Assembly (NCBI GenBank): GCA_015178975.1
Contig: WHVD01000034.1
Span: forward strand, 434,001 to 498,000
Direction of reading: 5' to 3'
Source: Hysterangium stoloniferum
Lineage: Eukaryota; Basidiomycota; Agaricomycetes; Hysterangiales; Hysterangiaceae
DNA: 64,000 nucleotides
The notes under the pieces: model-generated
The model's database searches: none
What the model was told of the DNA's origin: nothing
What the model saw: the letters and a program-made list of their open reading frames with translations, nothing else
Made by a program: the position numbers and the translations under genes
Part shown: piece by piece, positions 1-11,900 of the stretch
How positions within the stretch are numbered: position 1 is the first letter of the stretch
Layout of the letters: the number at the start of each line of letters is the position of its first letter

Positions 1-100
1 AACACGATCTAGCGAGGGTGCAGCCTATAAGCTGAAGCCAAGTCCTACCGGATATCCCACGGGTTTCTCCGGAAACCCGGCCTGTGTGTGTATCCTAACA
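1..100 (+). repeat. B-family LTR, 3' end
   Basis: This is the terminal 100 bases of a B-family LTR, ending in TCCTAACA. It holds the shared motif ATAAGCTGAAGCCAAGTCCT and is followed by CATCA, the complement of the TGATG duplication flanking the partner LTR at 35350-36169. The rest lies outside the window. Confidence 0.85.
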
Positions 101-282
101 CATCACAAGGGTGCAGCACATCAGCTGAAGCCAAGTCCATCTGTACTCTGGTAATATTCTGATACTCCCATTACTAATCCCCAGAAACCCCCAAGCTAAT
201 ACCTGGGAACTCCATGGACATATCACCAGGAAGTATCTGGAATATCCACTGGAAATTCTGCCCTGAGATCTGGAACTTAACA
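101..282 (+). repeat. C-like LTR fragment
   Basis: The fragment ends in ACTTAACA and carries the AGCTGAAGCCAAGTCC motif that is shared by the C and B LTR families. Its other copy is 35168-35349 on the opposite strand. It sits between a B-family LTR and a gag fragment, and appears to be a shortened relative of the C-family solo LTRs at 11264-11985 and 38731-39473. Confidence 0.6.
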
Positions 283-520
283 ATAGAATCCATATAGAAA
301 ACGATAGAGCTTGATTCTCCTCTGGATGTACTGTACTAGGGTCTCTCGGTCATGGGTAGGTTAACAGAATCTCATCTCTTCCCATTCTAAAGATAATGAT
401 TCCCGCCAGCAAGTCCCTGATAAACCTTCAATAATGCTCCAGAGGAAAGACCTGTGGGATTGACTGAATTCAGTGTGATGCTCATGGTCTAGCATGCTCC
501 ACCAAACCTTGACATTCCCC
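283..520 (-). pseudogene. A-type gag fragment (inverted copy)
   Basis: On the minus strand this reads as the capsid part of an A-family gag (residues resembling WWSMLDHEHHTEF and YIQRRIKLYRF). It is the duplicate of 34930-35167. It ends abruptly at 520, where an unrelated B-family LTR fragment begins. Confidence 0.7.
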
Positions 521-893
521 AACATTCACTCCACGGTCTATTTAAACTGGCAGATGTTGTACATACAATCCAGTCAGAAAATCGGCTTAGATTCCCCCCA
601 GTAATCTAACACATTTTCCACTCTAAACTCCTACTTGAACTACACCACTCACACTAGTTGCAGCCCACGGGCTCCAGCGCATCTACCTCTCTCACCAATC
701 TCGACTCATGACCCATGACCTGCAACCTACGACCCCTCGACCCACGACCCCCACCCAGACTCCCCAGGATTCCCGTCCAGACATCTGAAATTGGACAACA
801 CAATCTAGTGAGGGCGCAGCCTGTAAGCTGAAGCCAAGTCCTACCAGATATTCCGCGGGTTTCTCTGGAGACCCGCCCTGTATGTATCCTAAC
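521..893 (+). repeat. B-family LTR, 5'-truncated
   Basis: This matches the 3' half of the B-family LTR from the CCACGGTCTATTTAAACTGG region (a probable TATA/transcription-start area) through to TCCTAAC. The 5' half is missing at the duplication junction at 520. The last base of the LTR and its right flank were displaced by the solo LTR at 894-1733. Confidence 0.8.
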
Positions 894-1733
894 TGTTAGG
901 ATACACACACAGGCCGGGTTTCTGGAGAAACCTGCGGGATATCCGGTAGGACTTGGCTTCAGCTTACATAGGCTGCACCCTCACTAGATCATGTTGTCCA
1001 ATTTCAAACAGGCAGACAGGGATCCCGGGGAGTCCGGGTGGGGTTCGTGGGTCGTAGGTCATAAGTCGGGGGTCATGGGTCATAAGTCGGAGGTCGTGGG
1101 TCGTGAGTCGAGATAGTTGAGAGATAGATGCGCCGGAGCCCATGGGCTCCGACTAGTGTGAGCGATGTGAATCAAGTAAGGTTTTAGACTGGAAAATGTT
1201 ATTAGATTACTGGGGGGAATCTAAGCTAATTTTCTGACTGGATTGTATGTACAACATCTGCCAGTTTATGTAGACCATGGAGTGAATGACATACCAAATC
1301 CAGTAATAACGAAACGAAACTAACAAAACATAAAATGGGAATAGTAAACACCAAATTGGTGTTAGGAATGGAATGGAATGGAGCGGAGTCCAAATCGTGA
1401 CAAAGCATAACCCATAATGGGAAACAGAGCGGGAGTGGAGTCCTAAATCGTGACAGGTCATTTGACTAAAATGGGAACAGGGCTCGATTAGAGCAGTGAC
1501 GGGATTCTGAGCGGGGTCCGGTGACTGATGCATGGGACGAAGATGGACATAGACAGAGACGGAGTCCGGGGGAAGTCCAGTGACTGATATGTGTCGTAAT
1601 GAGGTCGAACGTAACTAGTCTTGATGTAACAGAGTCTGGGCGGGAAATCCTATAAACAGACAATTGGTGCTTGTAGCGTGTGGGGGCGTACGGTTTAGTG
1701 CCCGGAGTCTGGCGGGATTGTTCGGTCGTAACA
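894..1733 (-). mobile_element. Solo LTR, B family, TSD CTAAC
   Basis: This is a complete B-family LTR in minus orientation: on the plus strand it starts TGTTAGGATAC and ends GGTCGTAACA. It is flanked by the 5-bp direct repeat CTAAC at 889-893 and 1734-1738. The target was the very 3' end of an older B-family LTR of opposite orientation, giving a tail-to-tail LTR palindrome around 880-910. Confidence 0.9.
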
Positions 1734-1739
1734 CTAACA

Positions 1740-1821
1740 GCCAGAAGGAATAGACTCACTTAGAAAATATGAGGATCATTCAGTAAAATTTTGTATATTC
1801 AATAAAGTGTGACCATCCTCC
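1740..1821 (+). repeat. 82-bp repeat, copy 1
   Basis: The sequence from GCCAGAAGGAATAG to CCATCCTCC recurs in reverse complement at 17135-17216 with a few mismatches. If the 25-kb inversion described in the findings is undone, the two copies become direct repeats bracketing the AT-rich blocks that carry the DDE transposase-chromodomain gene. What they are (element ends or target remains) is not resolved. Confidence 0.7.
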
Positions 1822-2232
1822 TACATTAATTTTTAAACATATTTGGAACAAAATATAAAATGTATGCCACATTCTCTTTATATTATCAACTTAAGTCTTT
1901 GAAAATTATTTAAAAAAATTTCAGCTTCTTCTCTATTTTCATAATTTTTTCTTTTTTTACCTTTAGCTTTTCTTTTACTTATGTCAGGTGATTTTCCAAT
2001 ATTTATTATACAAAGATAAACTTTTTTGGCAAATGATTTCATAATTTCTGTAATTTTAGAATTATGGAGATTGTATTCACAAAATACTTATAGTTAGTTA
2101 TTGAATACAGGCACTTTCATTTTACCTCATGCAATATTTTTATTATATTATATCAAAATATTCCACTTTTTTTCTGAAATTGTATTAACAATTATATAAC
2201 TTTTAAAATTTGCAGCCAAATGCTAATGACAG
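1822..2232. other. AT-rich spacer, no gene seen
   Basis: This is strongly AT-rich sequence with short homopolymers. I see no open frame, RNA gene or terminal repeat that I can support. Confidence 0.6.
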
Positions 2233-2698
2233 TTAGAAATAACAAACACAGAAATAACAAAGTAGTCTCTTCCACCAACTAAAAGGCCTTATAACTTCTT
2301 CAACTCTTTCAACTCTCTCTTCAACTGGGTATTCATCTAACCTTTTTCTGAAGGATATAAACACCTCAAAAGTGAGTTTATCTACAATTGCCATATTTGG
2401 ATGGGTAAATACACCATTGTACATCTGGATCCCATTATCATATGATCTTAAAGGGATCTCTTCCAGCCCTATAAACTTGTAATGCCCCATTTGTTCAGAT
2501 AAGAATATATGGGGGATTTAATTCCAAATCATCATAATTGATCTGGTATATAATTTTATTTGGACCATCAATAGTCATTTGATAACATTTTGGAACATAG
2601 GGATTTTGCTTCCAAGTTCTGGTAATAGTTACCATTTTGTTGGGGACATAAGAGTTATAAGCAGGAGGAATAAGGAGTGAGGTCGAAGAAGTAGACAT
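2233..2698 (-). pseudogene. Unrecognised broken ORF in AT-rich element
   Basis: Two abutting open frames on the minus strand (2495-2698, then 2233-2490 in another frame) read as one protein of about 150 residues interrupted by a stop and frameshift. It begins MSTSSTSLLIPP. I do not recognise the family. It lies downstream of, and on the same strand as, the transposase-chromodomain fragment. Base composition matches that AT-rich unit rather than the GC-richer retroelements, so it is probably an accessory ORF of the same transposon. Confidence 0.4.
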
Positions 2699-3023
2699 CT
2701 TGATCTGTAATGATTGTAGAATGATATGTGCTTATATCCTACTTAAGATATTTAAAGTTGGAATAATTCATTTTTCATTCTTAATATAACCATATATAAT
2801 ATATAATATAGTAGAATAACAATAAATTTAATGTATTTTAAAACAAAATAATAATATATCAAATAGATATTGTAGAAGTATTTAGAGTAACTAAAAAAGA
2901 AGCACAAACATTAAGAAGTTTTGGAATAATAGTAGATGATGAAAACATAGAATAGTATAATCTATATCTAAGTATTTTTTAAAACAATGAACATGTAAAG
3001 ATGTACCATGAATAGTTGTAAAA

Positions 3024-4193
3024 TTAGTCCTGCTCCATATTCCAATAATCATCAATGCATCCTCGAGTATTGAAACTCTCTTCTGGTTCCCAAGCTTTAC
3101 GGAAGTATCCTTTCCATTTTACTAAATATTGCCTCTTACCATCAACATCTCTATGATCTACTATGCTTTCAACTTCATACACTTTGCCATGGGACAATTT
3201 TCTCTTTTTTGAGAATAGATTGTGATTTCCAGTATTAGTCTCAATCCCTTGTAAAAGTTGCTCTTGATCTCTTAATACAGAATCACGTAGTGCTATCTAT
3301 TCTGTCAATGTTATTATACATGTCAATTCTTCTGTATTATCATCTTTTTTGTAGTCAAAACTATCTTCCATCCACATAGAATGATGTGGCTCAGGTTTCA
3401 GATCACCCATTTTAACAAATTGCTGTATGTTTAATAGTAAACATGCTAGTTTAAATTGTAGAGTAAAAACTTCAGGGCAAGCAGTTCTAATTACAGTTTT
3501 ATTATTAAACCTTTCAAATTTATGTCCTATGAGACCAAATAGATGTTCAATCTGAGATCTGAAACTTCCAAATTTTGTATTATAATTCTTTTCTTCAGGA
3601 GTTAAATCAACACCTCTAGGTTTTCGAATGGGACATGAAAAGTTGTGTTCCTTTAGGTCTGTCATTTCAACAATCTTATTAATATATGGTTTATATGCTC
3701 CATCAAGTCCCATACAGTCATCTTTATGCATAACTCTTTCTATATGTAATTTGGTAAACATTGGTCCATCTGGATTTTGAGCACATGGCTCTGATTTAGA
3801 TACAAATAAGACCATACCATTTACATCCATAGCTACCTGTGTTTGGCATCCAGATTTCTTTAACTTGTAAGAATGTTGTGCTGCTCTATCCTCACCAGTA
3901 TGGCTTAACCTTGTATGTATCACGTCCATCAAGGAATAAGGTAATAGCCTTGAAAGGTTGTGGATTTTTAAGTCCTGCTGATAATATTCTAATTTTTATA
4001 TTTGAAAACATAGTCAAAAGCATTAATGATATATTTTTCATGAGTTCTTTATTAACTTTCTGATTATTTCTATAAAAGCTAGAATGAAGCTTCTCAAAAC
4101 TAGAGGTAGGAATATACTTATTCATGTCACTTAGTGTGTTTCCTGTTAATAAATGAAAGAGGATGAGGAGTCCTTTATCAAGCTTTCTATGTA
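3024..4193 (-). pseudogene. DDE transposase fused to a chromodomain, C-terminal part
   Basis: The minus strand reads a DDE_Tnp_4 (PIF/Harbinger-like) transposase. Putative first acidic residue is in LFLDG (near 3915), the second in GLDGAYKPY (near 3690), and the third in RSQIEHLFG followed by HKFERF (near 3550). A one-base frameshift lies around 3900-3932. After one TAG codon at about 3297 the same frame stays open to 3024 and encodes a chromodomain: YEVESIVDHR, then YLVKWKGY, then AWEPEESF. The 5' end stops at 4193. Its N-terminal 83 codons are found at 29341-29589 on the plus strand and join in frame if the 25-kb inversion is undone. With a frameshift and a stop, this copy is dead. Confidence 0.75.
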
Positions 4194-5209
4194 TTGTACA
4201 ACACAGTGGAGACGAACCGGCTGGGGACTGTCCTACGCACTCTGAGCAAGGACTTGTGTAGTGCAGGGCTAATCGAAAAGGGAATTTTGGGTGAACTTGC
4301 TGCCTGCACACTTCTCCTCATTGCCCGTGACTTTGCTGCTCCACTGAAGAACAATTTTCTGAATCTTTTGGAACCCGTTCGCCTTCTGAAATTTCTCCTT
4401 ATGCTCTTTGGCAACAACGAATGGGCCAGTTCCAATGATGCAAAATTCGAAATAGCCTTTGGTAATGTGCATGTAAATTTTACGCATTGGATGGTGACAA
4501 AGGACCCCATACCTGAGGTACCGGATTCGTGAGTAAAAAATAGCAAATGCCTTTTCTCACAGACACCTGCTGTATTCTGATTTAAATACTCTAAGACAGT
4601 TGCTTGCAAATTTATGGGCTCAGGGTGGAGCACTGCAATGCTGCTTCAATCAAGAAGGTATTGATTTGCTAATCCCCATATATTTTGGTTCCATCAAGGC
4701 GGATGTGGTGTTTGATCCCGCTTGCCTTTCTGTGACTCTTTACCAAGTCAAATTCAAAGTTGCAGGGGACAAGAAGGCAGAATCTGTGATACGTCCGATC
4801 GATATCCCCCGTGATCTTCATCAGCCTCTACCCTATTTCGCGATACTTATGGAACTTGGTAACGAGTCCAACTACCAAGAGACTGGTTCAAAAGCAAAAT
4901 CAACAGCCTGCAACCCCATTGGTGATGGTGAATTTAAAGAACTATTGAGTCAATTTACTGCAGCTGTGGGAGCTCTTTATTCAGGCCAAGACCAAGCAAG
5001 GAGGAAAAAACAGAAAAAAAACAAGAAAAAACAGTCCAAAAAGATGGAGCAGTTGAAAGAGGATGTCACAGAGAGCAAGCTGGCTATGGATTCATACAAC
5101 TGATACTCAATATCTGTCTGCGGTGCCTCCCCAGACGTGTACCAAATCTTACACACAGCTAATATTTGCAAAGAGTTTGCAACTTTGCTCAACACAACCA
5201 TGCCATCAC
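4192..5209 (+). pseudogene. Agaricomycete multicopy gene, C-terminal half (nuclease-like)
   Basis: Exon 4194-4528 and exon 4596-5209 are separated by a 67-nt intron (GT at 4529, AG at 4595, branch-like CTGAT). The protein contains GILGELAACTLLLIARDF, then FGNVHVNFTHW, then GGALQCCFNQEGIDLLIP. A DPACLSVTLYQVKFK segment resembles the core of PD-(D/E)XK nucleases (inference). A Lys-rich tail and a CGA-to-TGA stop at 5101-5103 follow, after which the frame continues as YSISVCGASPDVYQILHTA. Element A interrupts it at 5209; the tail resumes at 16804. The N-terminal half is at 29588-30769 on the other strand and joins in frame at residues ..GSIDIL/LYNTVE... I recall this as an expanded agaricomycete hypothetical-protein family, from memory only. 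Confidence 0.65.
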
Positions 5210-5839
5210 TGTGAGAGGTATGGCGAAATACACTCAGGAAATATAGTCGGATGAGCTCTTACTATATTTCCTTTATTATTTCTATTTTCTCTCTTTTATT
5301 ATATCTATAATTAGTTCGATGACCTATGTATGCGGTACATCGACTCTTGTGGGCGCACACACGCCAGACTTATGTATTCTAGCGCCCGTAGTTTAGAACT
5401 CAGACACTTTTTACACCGCAACCACGACTTACCCAGACACCCATTAGTGTCCTGTAAGTTGTGATTGGTGTATCGTCTCGACCGTCACAGACGGGCTTTA
5501 GCTATCTACTCTATCAGAGTTTCAAACTGTACCAGTCAAAACTCAATCCTCATCGCTACTCGCATGGACCACATCCACGCTATTCTATTATTCGACTCTC
5601 TAGTACTCTACTTTACTCTCGAGCAGTCGTTCAGAATCGCACTAGACAGTCGATTCTACTTATTCATTTTAGCTCTCTACCTTATTCTAGATAGCTACTT
5701 CCTTCTACCGTATTGAACTGAGTAGTCAATATGTGTTCGTTCTGTATTAGACTTCGACAGTCAATACATCTTGGTGTCGTACCTAAACGGTCGATATTCT
5801 TCGTATATAGAACGGTTAGAACTTCCACCACTCTTCACA
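5210..5839 (+). repeat. Element A 5' LTR
   Basis: The LTR starts TGTGAGAGGTATGG and ends CCACTCTTCACA, 630 bp, the same length as the 3' LTR. A degenerate A-type LTR end plus primer-binding site is also visible at 30857-30880, confirming the boundary. Confidence 0.95.
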
Positions 5840-5840
5840 G

Positions 5841-5854
5841 TGGTGATCCGGGCC
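5841..5854 (+). promoter_or_regulatory. Putative primer-binding site of element A
   Basis: TGGTGATCCGGGCC starts one base after the 5' LTR, and TGG matches the complement of a tRNA CCA end. The same position in the relic at 30867 reads TGGTGATCTGGGC. The priming tRNA was not identified. Confidence 0.55.
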
Positions 5855-5915
5855 GGACTGCTCTTTCCCTACGAAGAAAAACATTTATTTCAACTATCAA
5901 ATTCTAAGCACGTAA

Positions 5916-8900
5916 ATGACCACTGGCAAGAACCAAATGCCGAGATCCTCTGTGACCCCGAGTAGTTCAAAACCTCGTCAAAGACCTGCAAGTCTGGAAC
6001 CACCCCGTAACGTCACCATGAGGAAATTTTCGTTGACTTTTCAAAAACCAGCTCCTTCCGGAAGTCCCGTCGAAGCAGTAGCTGGACCGTCAACGGATGC
6101 CCCTCCAAGTCCACGAGAAGAACATCCGTCAACTGAGCAGTTGAATGTCCCCGGAGCTAAGGTTGAAATTACCCGTGCTTCTGAACCCGTTCTCTCGTTC
6201 CCGCCTAAACAGGTCATCCTTAAGCAATTCTTTAGGGGTCATATGATTTACGCCCAGCCCATCACCTTACAATGGGATGCATACTACGCCGATCGAATTT
6301 CTGCGGATCAGGTTACTCCCTTTGTGGAGGAGTACAATACGGACTACCCCCTCTTACCGGTGACTGTAGCAGTCTGGTTAGGTCGTTATCAGGCTATTTT
6401 ATCGGTGCAAGATCTATTCACACGACCTGGAACCCTTGAGGATCTAACTCGCTCGATCCCCGAATGGTCGAGCGAAGTTACTTCTGTTATGGAAGGAGGG
6501 AGGACGGTTCTTAAACAAGAAGTGTTCTCTTCATTCCTCGAAGCGGTCCGCACACACGATGACGTGTTACAAATCCTTCATGTCCTACTTGGTGGGGATC
6601 ACATCGTCCCTAAAGTCGACTACCAGTATATATACATTTGGATGCTGGAGGAGTCTCTTAATGGGATTACTTGGAATTCTTCGTTTGCATATTTCACTTT
6701 AAGGGGTCGGTTAAGGCAAAATCAGAGAAGACTCGATAAGATGGTTTTGGAAGTGCTTTACCCTTATGGTGATTCCATCCAGGTACCCGATTTGCCCATC
6801 TCCACAACAAGTTCGTTTGTTCGTACCCTGAATGGATCTCCCGACACTCGTTTCCTTCATTCGCTCAATCGTCCCATTATTTTGCAAGACTTCCCATCTG
6901 ACATGAGGATGCAGGTGGCGGAACATCTTCAGGAAAAAGGAATGGAAATATGCATCCCCCTCTATCAGCCTCAACCTCGTCGACCTTTCAATACGGTCGA
7001 AATCGAGAGAGGGATCGTGACGGAACCTAGCCCTACCCCCCAACAGGAAATTCACTGCTCTCGCATCGCGTTCGAACGAATCCCTGGCAATACGAACGTG
7101 GGTGATGAACCAACTACGACTAGAAATCAATCAGTCACCAACAGGGGTCGACCGTCTCTCTCCACTGCATTCACTGAGGGTATAGCTGGTCAGGTTGCTG
7201 GTCAAGGATCGCTGAATCCAGTCGATCCTCGCCATTCCCTGCCGATCTCCTCCAACCCTTTTCTGCCATCAGGAGGACCTCCTAGTAATTCATCTGGGAG
7301 TTCTAGTACCTCAAGCTATGGAGGGAATTTGGGACGTGGGGGGCGTCACGGTAGAGTACCTAACTCTCCCTTTCAAACTCTGATGCAGCCTCCAGCCAGC
7401 GCGCCTATCGATGACTTACCTAAGGATAAAAGGATCGCTCTTAAAACCAACGACATCAAGATCAAATGGTCAGACCTTCCCGAATACGATGGGACTCAAT
7501 CCAAGACGTTGGATTACATCATGGACATTATGAGCCTCTAGGAGATCTCTGACTCCATGAGTACATTGTTGGGAGTCGCTCTGCCAAGATGACTCACCGG
7601 CGGTGCTAAGATCTGGTGGAGCACCCTAGACCGTGAACATCGCACTGAATTTAGTCGATCTCATGGATCATTTCTTTGGGGCATCGTAGAAGGATTACTA
7701 GGAACTCGTTGGCGCGAATCCTTGGCTCTAGAATGGGAAGCCATGAAGTTTCGACAGGCCGGTCACAATCATGAGACACCCGTTCATTACATTCAGCGAA
7801 GGGTCAAGCTCTATTGATTCTTGTATGGGTTCCACCAAAACCGGAAGGACGAAACATGCAGACTTATCCTGACACTACCCACGGAATGGCTTTATCTTCT
7901 ACAGGGACAACCTATCGATGACATCATAAGCCTACAGACTTACGTGAACAATTTACAAGAGGCTCTGATTAACGCTTGGGTTCAAACACATCGAGAATGT
8001 TATCGGTTTTAGAAACCCAGAGTCATGATCGCCGAGCAAGACGAGTTGGATCCCTGGCATGAGGAGGAGCACTCTGGAAAAATCGACTCCACTAATCGAG
8101 GCCACGTCCTCCTCAGCAAACTCGAGGATAAAACCGTCCCTAGGAGATCGAACGCTAAGCAGGGTAAGAAACACGGCAAGTTCTTTTTCGAATGAAGTGA
8201 CAAGAAAAGCATTGCCAAGCCTCCAAAGGAGTGTTGGATTTGTGGGAGCTTAGAGCATTTCAAGATCGACTGCCCCCATGTGGGCAGGATGTCACACTAT
8301 GTCTCTATTAACAAGTGCTCTGCGCAGAACCCAATGGAGGAGGCGGAGGATCAAAGGGCTTATGAAATGGTTTATGGATTAAGTGTACAGAGACAAGTAC
8401 ATAACATTGATGAGGAATTGATTTTCATTTCTGTCTACCTTCCTCAGCCAGAGGACAACATCGTTTCAGACGTGAAAGCATCCTCGAATGAGAATGAGAC
8501 ATCGCAAGTTTATGTTTCTATATCAGACCATGATTTTCTCGAGAAAGGAGACTGGCTAGATGCTCATCGTCAGAACCATGAAGGTCTGACTGAGACGAGA
8601 GTTTTATCGCGACCTGAACCTCCCACCATTGAGGAAATCATCGACGAGGACGCATTTGCGAACTGATCTAAGGAAATAAGTCAGACCTACATCATAGAAG
8701 ACCCCTCTGAGTCAGAGGGATCAGAGGAGGAGAGCTTCCCCTTCGACCCAGGGCAATTACCCGACTTAATTCCTTGCGATGAGTCAGACTCTGAAGCGGA
8801 CGACTCTATTTTGAATGCTCCCAAAGTACCTAATGGTAGACGTATCAGGAGGGACATCAAACTGGCTGCAAGAAAAGAGAGCAAAAGACCTAGAATTCAA

Positions 8901-11900
8901 TACCCCCAATCCAGTCGACTTATGAAAGAGGATTTGACTATTATCTATGGCAGAAGGGACCCTCCGGGTGGATATTCCAGTATTGGGATTTCAGCATTAC
9001 ATGTCTACGGATGCGTAGGGAATTCAGAAGCCTCAAATCCTATTAAAATCAGGCTGGACACCGGAGCTGACCTCTCCTTAATCTTGGAGGATTTCTATAA
9101 GGAACTAGAGGACCGCCCTAAACTCAAGCAAGGACTCAAGCTGTGCCTCGTACAACTTACCGGTAATGCCAAAGTATTAGGATACATCAACGTCCCCATT
9201 TATCTTGAGGATGACACCGGTATACTCCTCAAATTTACCGCGGAGATGTACGTTGTCCAAGGTATGACCGTCCCGATCCTTCTTGGAGAAGACTTTCACA
9301 TGAACTATGAGATCGGGACACTGCGAGACCAACCGCTGGGTTCCAGATTGATTTTGCCTGGGAGAGCAGGATCTATTCCAGCCAGTTCTTCCAAGGAGCC
9401 ACAGCCTTTAACCTTTTCAATTAGCAAGATCCCCTTTGAGGAATTAGCCAATGACTCGTCTGAATTGACTTCCAAACCAGACAAAGGAGTGTGTACTGAA
9501 AGAGTCACACGGGCCTCGCAAGATTGTACTATAGAACCGGAATCAGCTCGATTAGTACCAATCTTTGTAGGAGATCTTATTGGTGACCAATGGATAGTCG
9601 AGGGAGTTGTCTTACAGAACGACGATGTGAGTATACTAGCTGCTCCCACCACCGCCATCTCTAGGGAACGTGCCACGATACCTCTCGCTAATCCCTCTCT
9701 GACGCCAAGAATCATCAGACAAGGGGAAACCGTTGGATTAATTCACGACGTGAACAAATGGGCCCAGACTCCTAGATCTTCGACTGAGAGGGCATCAATG
9801 CAGTTGACGGCAACCAAGATCGCCCATCTCGTCGAAGGTCTATCAAGAATAGAAGAGGAACGTGTCCTTAATCCTCAATCTTCCGGGCTGCCCCTGGAAC
9901 GGGAACTCGCAGACGATTTCGACCCGGCAGGCCCCAAAACGTCAGAAGTTGCCACCACGGAAACGTTTCACGTGGAAGATCTGCATAAGCTAGTTAATTT
10001 AGGTCCTGACATCCCTACCGACGTCTCCTCCCGCTTGGAGTCAGTATTAACTAAGAACGTCCTAGCTTTTGGAGTAGACAGGCATTTAGGACAAGTAGAT
10101 GTCAAGGTCAATGTCCCCTTAAAAGATGGCGCACAACCTATTTCAATGTCAATGTTTCCAACCTCCCCGGCTAATAGGAAAGTCATTGATGAACAAATGG
10201 ACACTTGGTTCCAACAGGGAGTGATTGAACCGTCCAAGAGTCCTTGGGGGGCACCAGCCTTTGTCATCTATCGCAGTGGGAAACCATGAGTAGTGATTGA
10301 CTATAGAAAGTTGAACAGCCTAACGGTTCCCGATGAATTTCCGCTGCCGCGTCAATCGGAAATCATGCAAGCGCTCTCGGGATCCAACATCTTATCTTCC
10401 TTCGATGCACTAGCTGGTTTTACCCAACTTGAAATGTTAGAGGAAGATAAGCCGAAGACAGCCTTCAGATCCCATCGAGGACTGTGGCAATTCCGGAGAA
10501 TGCCCTTTGGACTTCGTAATGGACCTTCTATATTCCAAAGGGTTATGCAAACCGTACTTGCACCCTACTTATGGATATTCTGCCTAGTTTATATTGACGA
10601 CATCGTGATCTTTTCTAAGACATGGGACGATCATCTAGAGCATTTGGACCAGGTCCTACAAGCCATCATTGCAGCGGGAATCACTCTCTCACCCAAAAAG
10701 TGCTACGTGGGGTATAATTCGATTCTACTACTAGGACATAAGGTGTCTAGACTCGGCTTTTCGACCCATCAAGAAAAGGTTGCCGCTATATTGGAATTAG
10801 CCACACCTTCTAAGATAGCAGACCTTCAACGTTTTCTCAGAATGGTTCTGTACTTCTCTGCTTACATACCATTCTACTCCTGGACGGTTGCTCCACTTTT
10901 CAACCTCTTAAAGAAAGGCGTTCGTTGGCATTGGGATTCAGAACACGCCCGAGCTTTTGAAGACATCAAAGTTGCGTTGAGTTCAGCTCCAGTACTTGGA
11001 CACCCTGCGAGTGGTATGCCTTATAGGTTATACACAGACGCTTCGGACTTCGCGCTGGGATGTTGCCTCCAGCAAATACAAAAAATGACGCTTAAGGACC
11101 TAAAGGATACGAAAATTTATGCCCAAGCAAGGACAGCTTTCGATCAATCACGAGACGTCCCCATTTTTGTTACTCATTATAAAACCAAGGATCCGGAATT
11201 CACCTGGACGGATTCCTGGGCCGCAGATTTTGATGACACCAGTGTCACAGTTGAACACGTTATTGTTAAGAACTGAAAACTGACTATTGTCGGTGGCCGA
11301 CAGGGACCGATCAGAAGGACTTGGCTTCAGCTTATGTGCTGCACCCTCGCAAATATCCGTAGGATGTCCTTAAATTTCGGGCGGGCAAAGACTAATCCTA
11401 GTGAGTACCTTTCGGCGTGATACCGATTGGAATCGAAGGACAAGTCGAGCGTCGGGCCAAGGGGTCGGGGCCGGGAGTGGGCGAGCGCACACGAAGGCGG
11501 ATGGGGGGATTCTTAGTATGAGACTGATACAGGCGTATGAGGGTATTCTGAGTCGATATTCTGATTGCCTAGTAACTACAACTACAGCGGGTTCATATAC
11601 AAGTAACAGGCATCTGGAAATTACTAATGGGGAGAAGGGCGGAACACGGTATTAACAATAAGCTTGACTAGGAACGGGAAGTTTATGATTAGTTCGGAGG
11701 CCGATGATAACCGAGAGTGGGATTACGATAAAAGGAAATAGTTCAAGGACTACAAATATAGCTAGACATATGCGAAACATAAGATTGGACGGATCAACAT
11801 AATAAAGGGGACATATCAAAGTTTGACCAGACAATACGAGTTATTTTGACGTGGGCGTAAATGGAGTTTGATCTTCGCGAAAACATTCGTCAGCTTCGGG

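Larger units (their letters stand above)
1..520. repeat. Inverted duplication, left copy (partner 34930-35449)
   Basis: Bases 1-520 are the reverse complement of 34930-35449 with no indel (coordinates always sum to 35450). In the parts I compared, the only differences are CpG/TpG-type changes. The copy contains the same nested structure as its partner: the 3' end of a B-family LTR, a CATCA target duplication, a C-like LTR fragment, and a piece of A-type gag. The homology runs off the left edge of the window. Confidence 0.9.
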
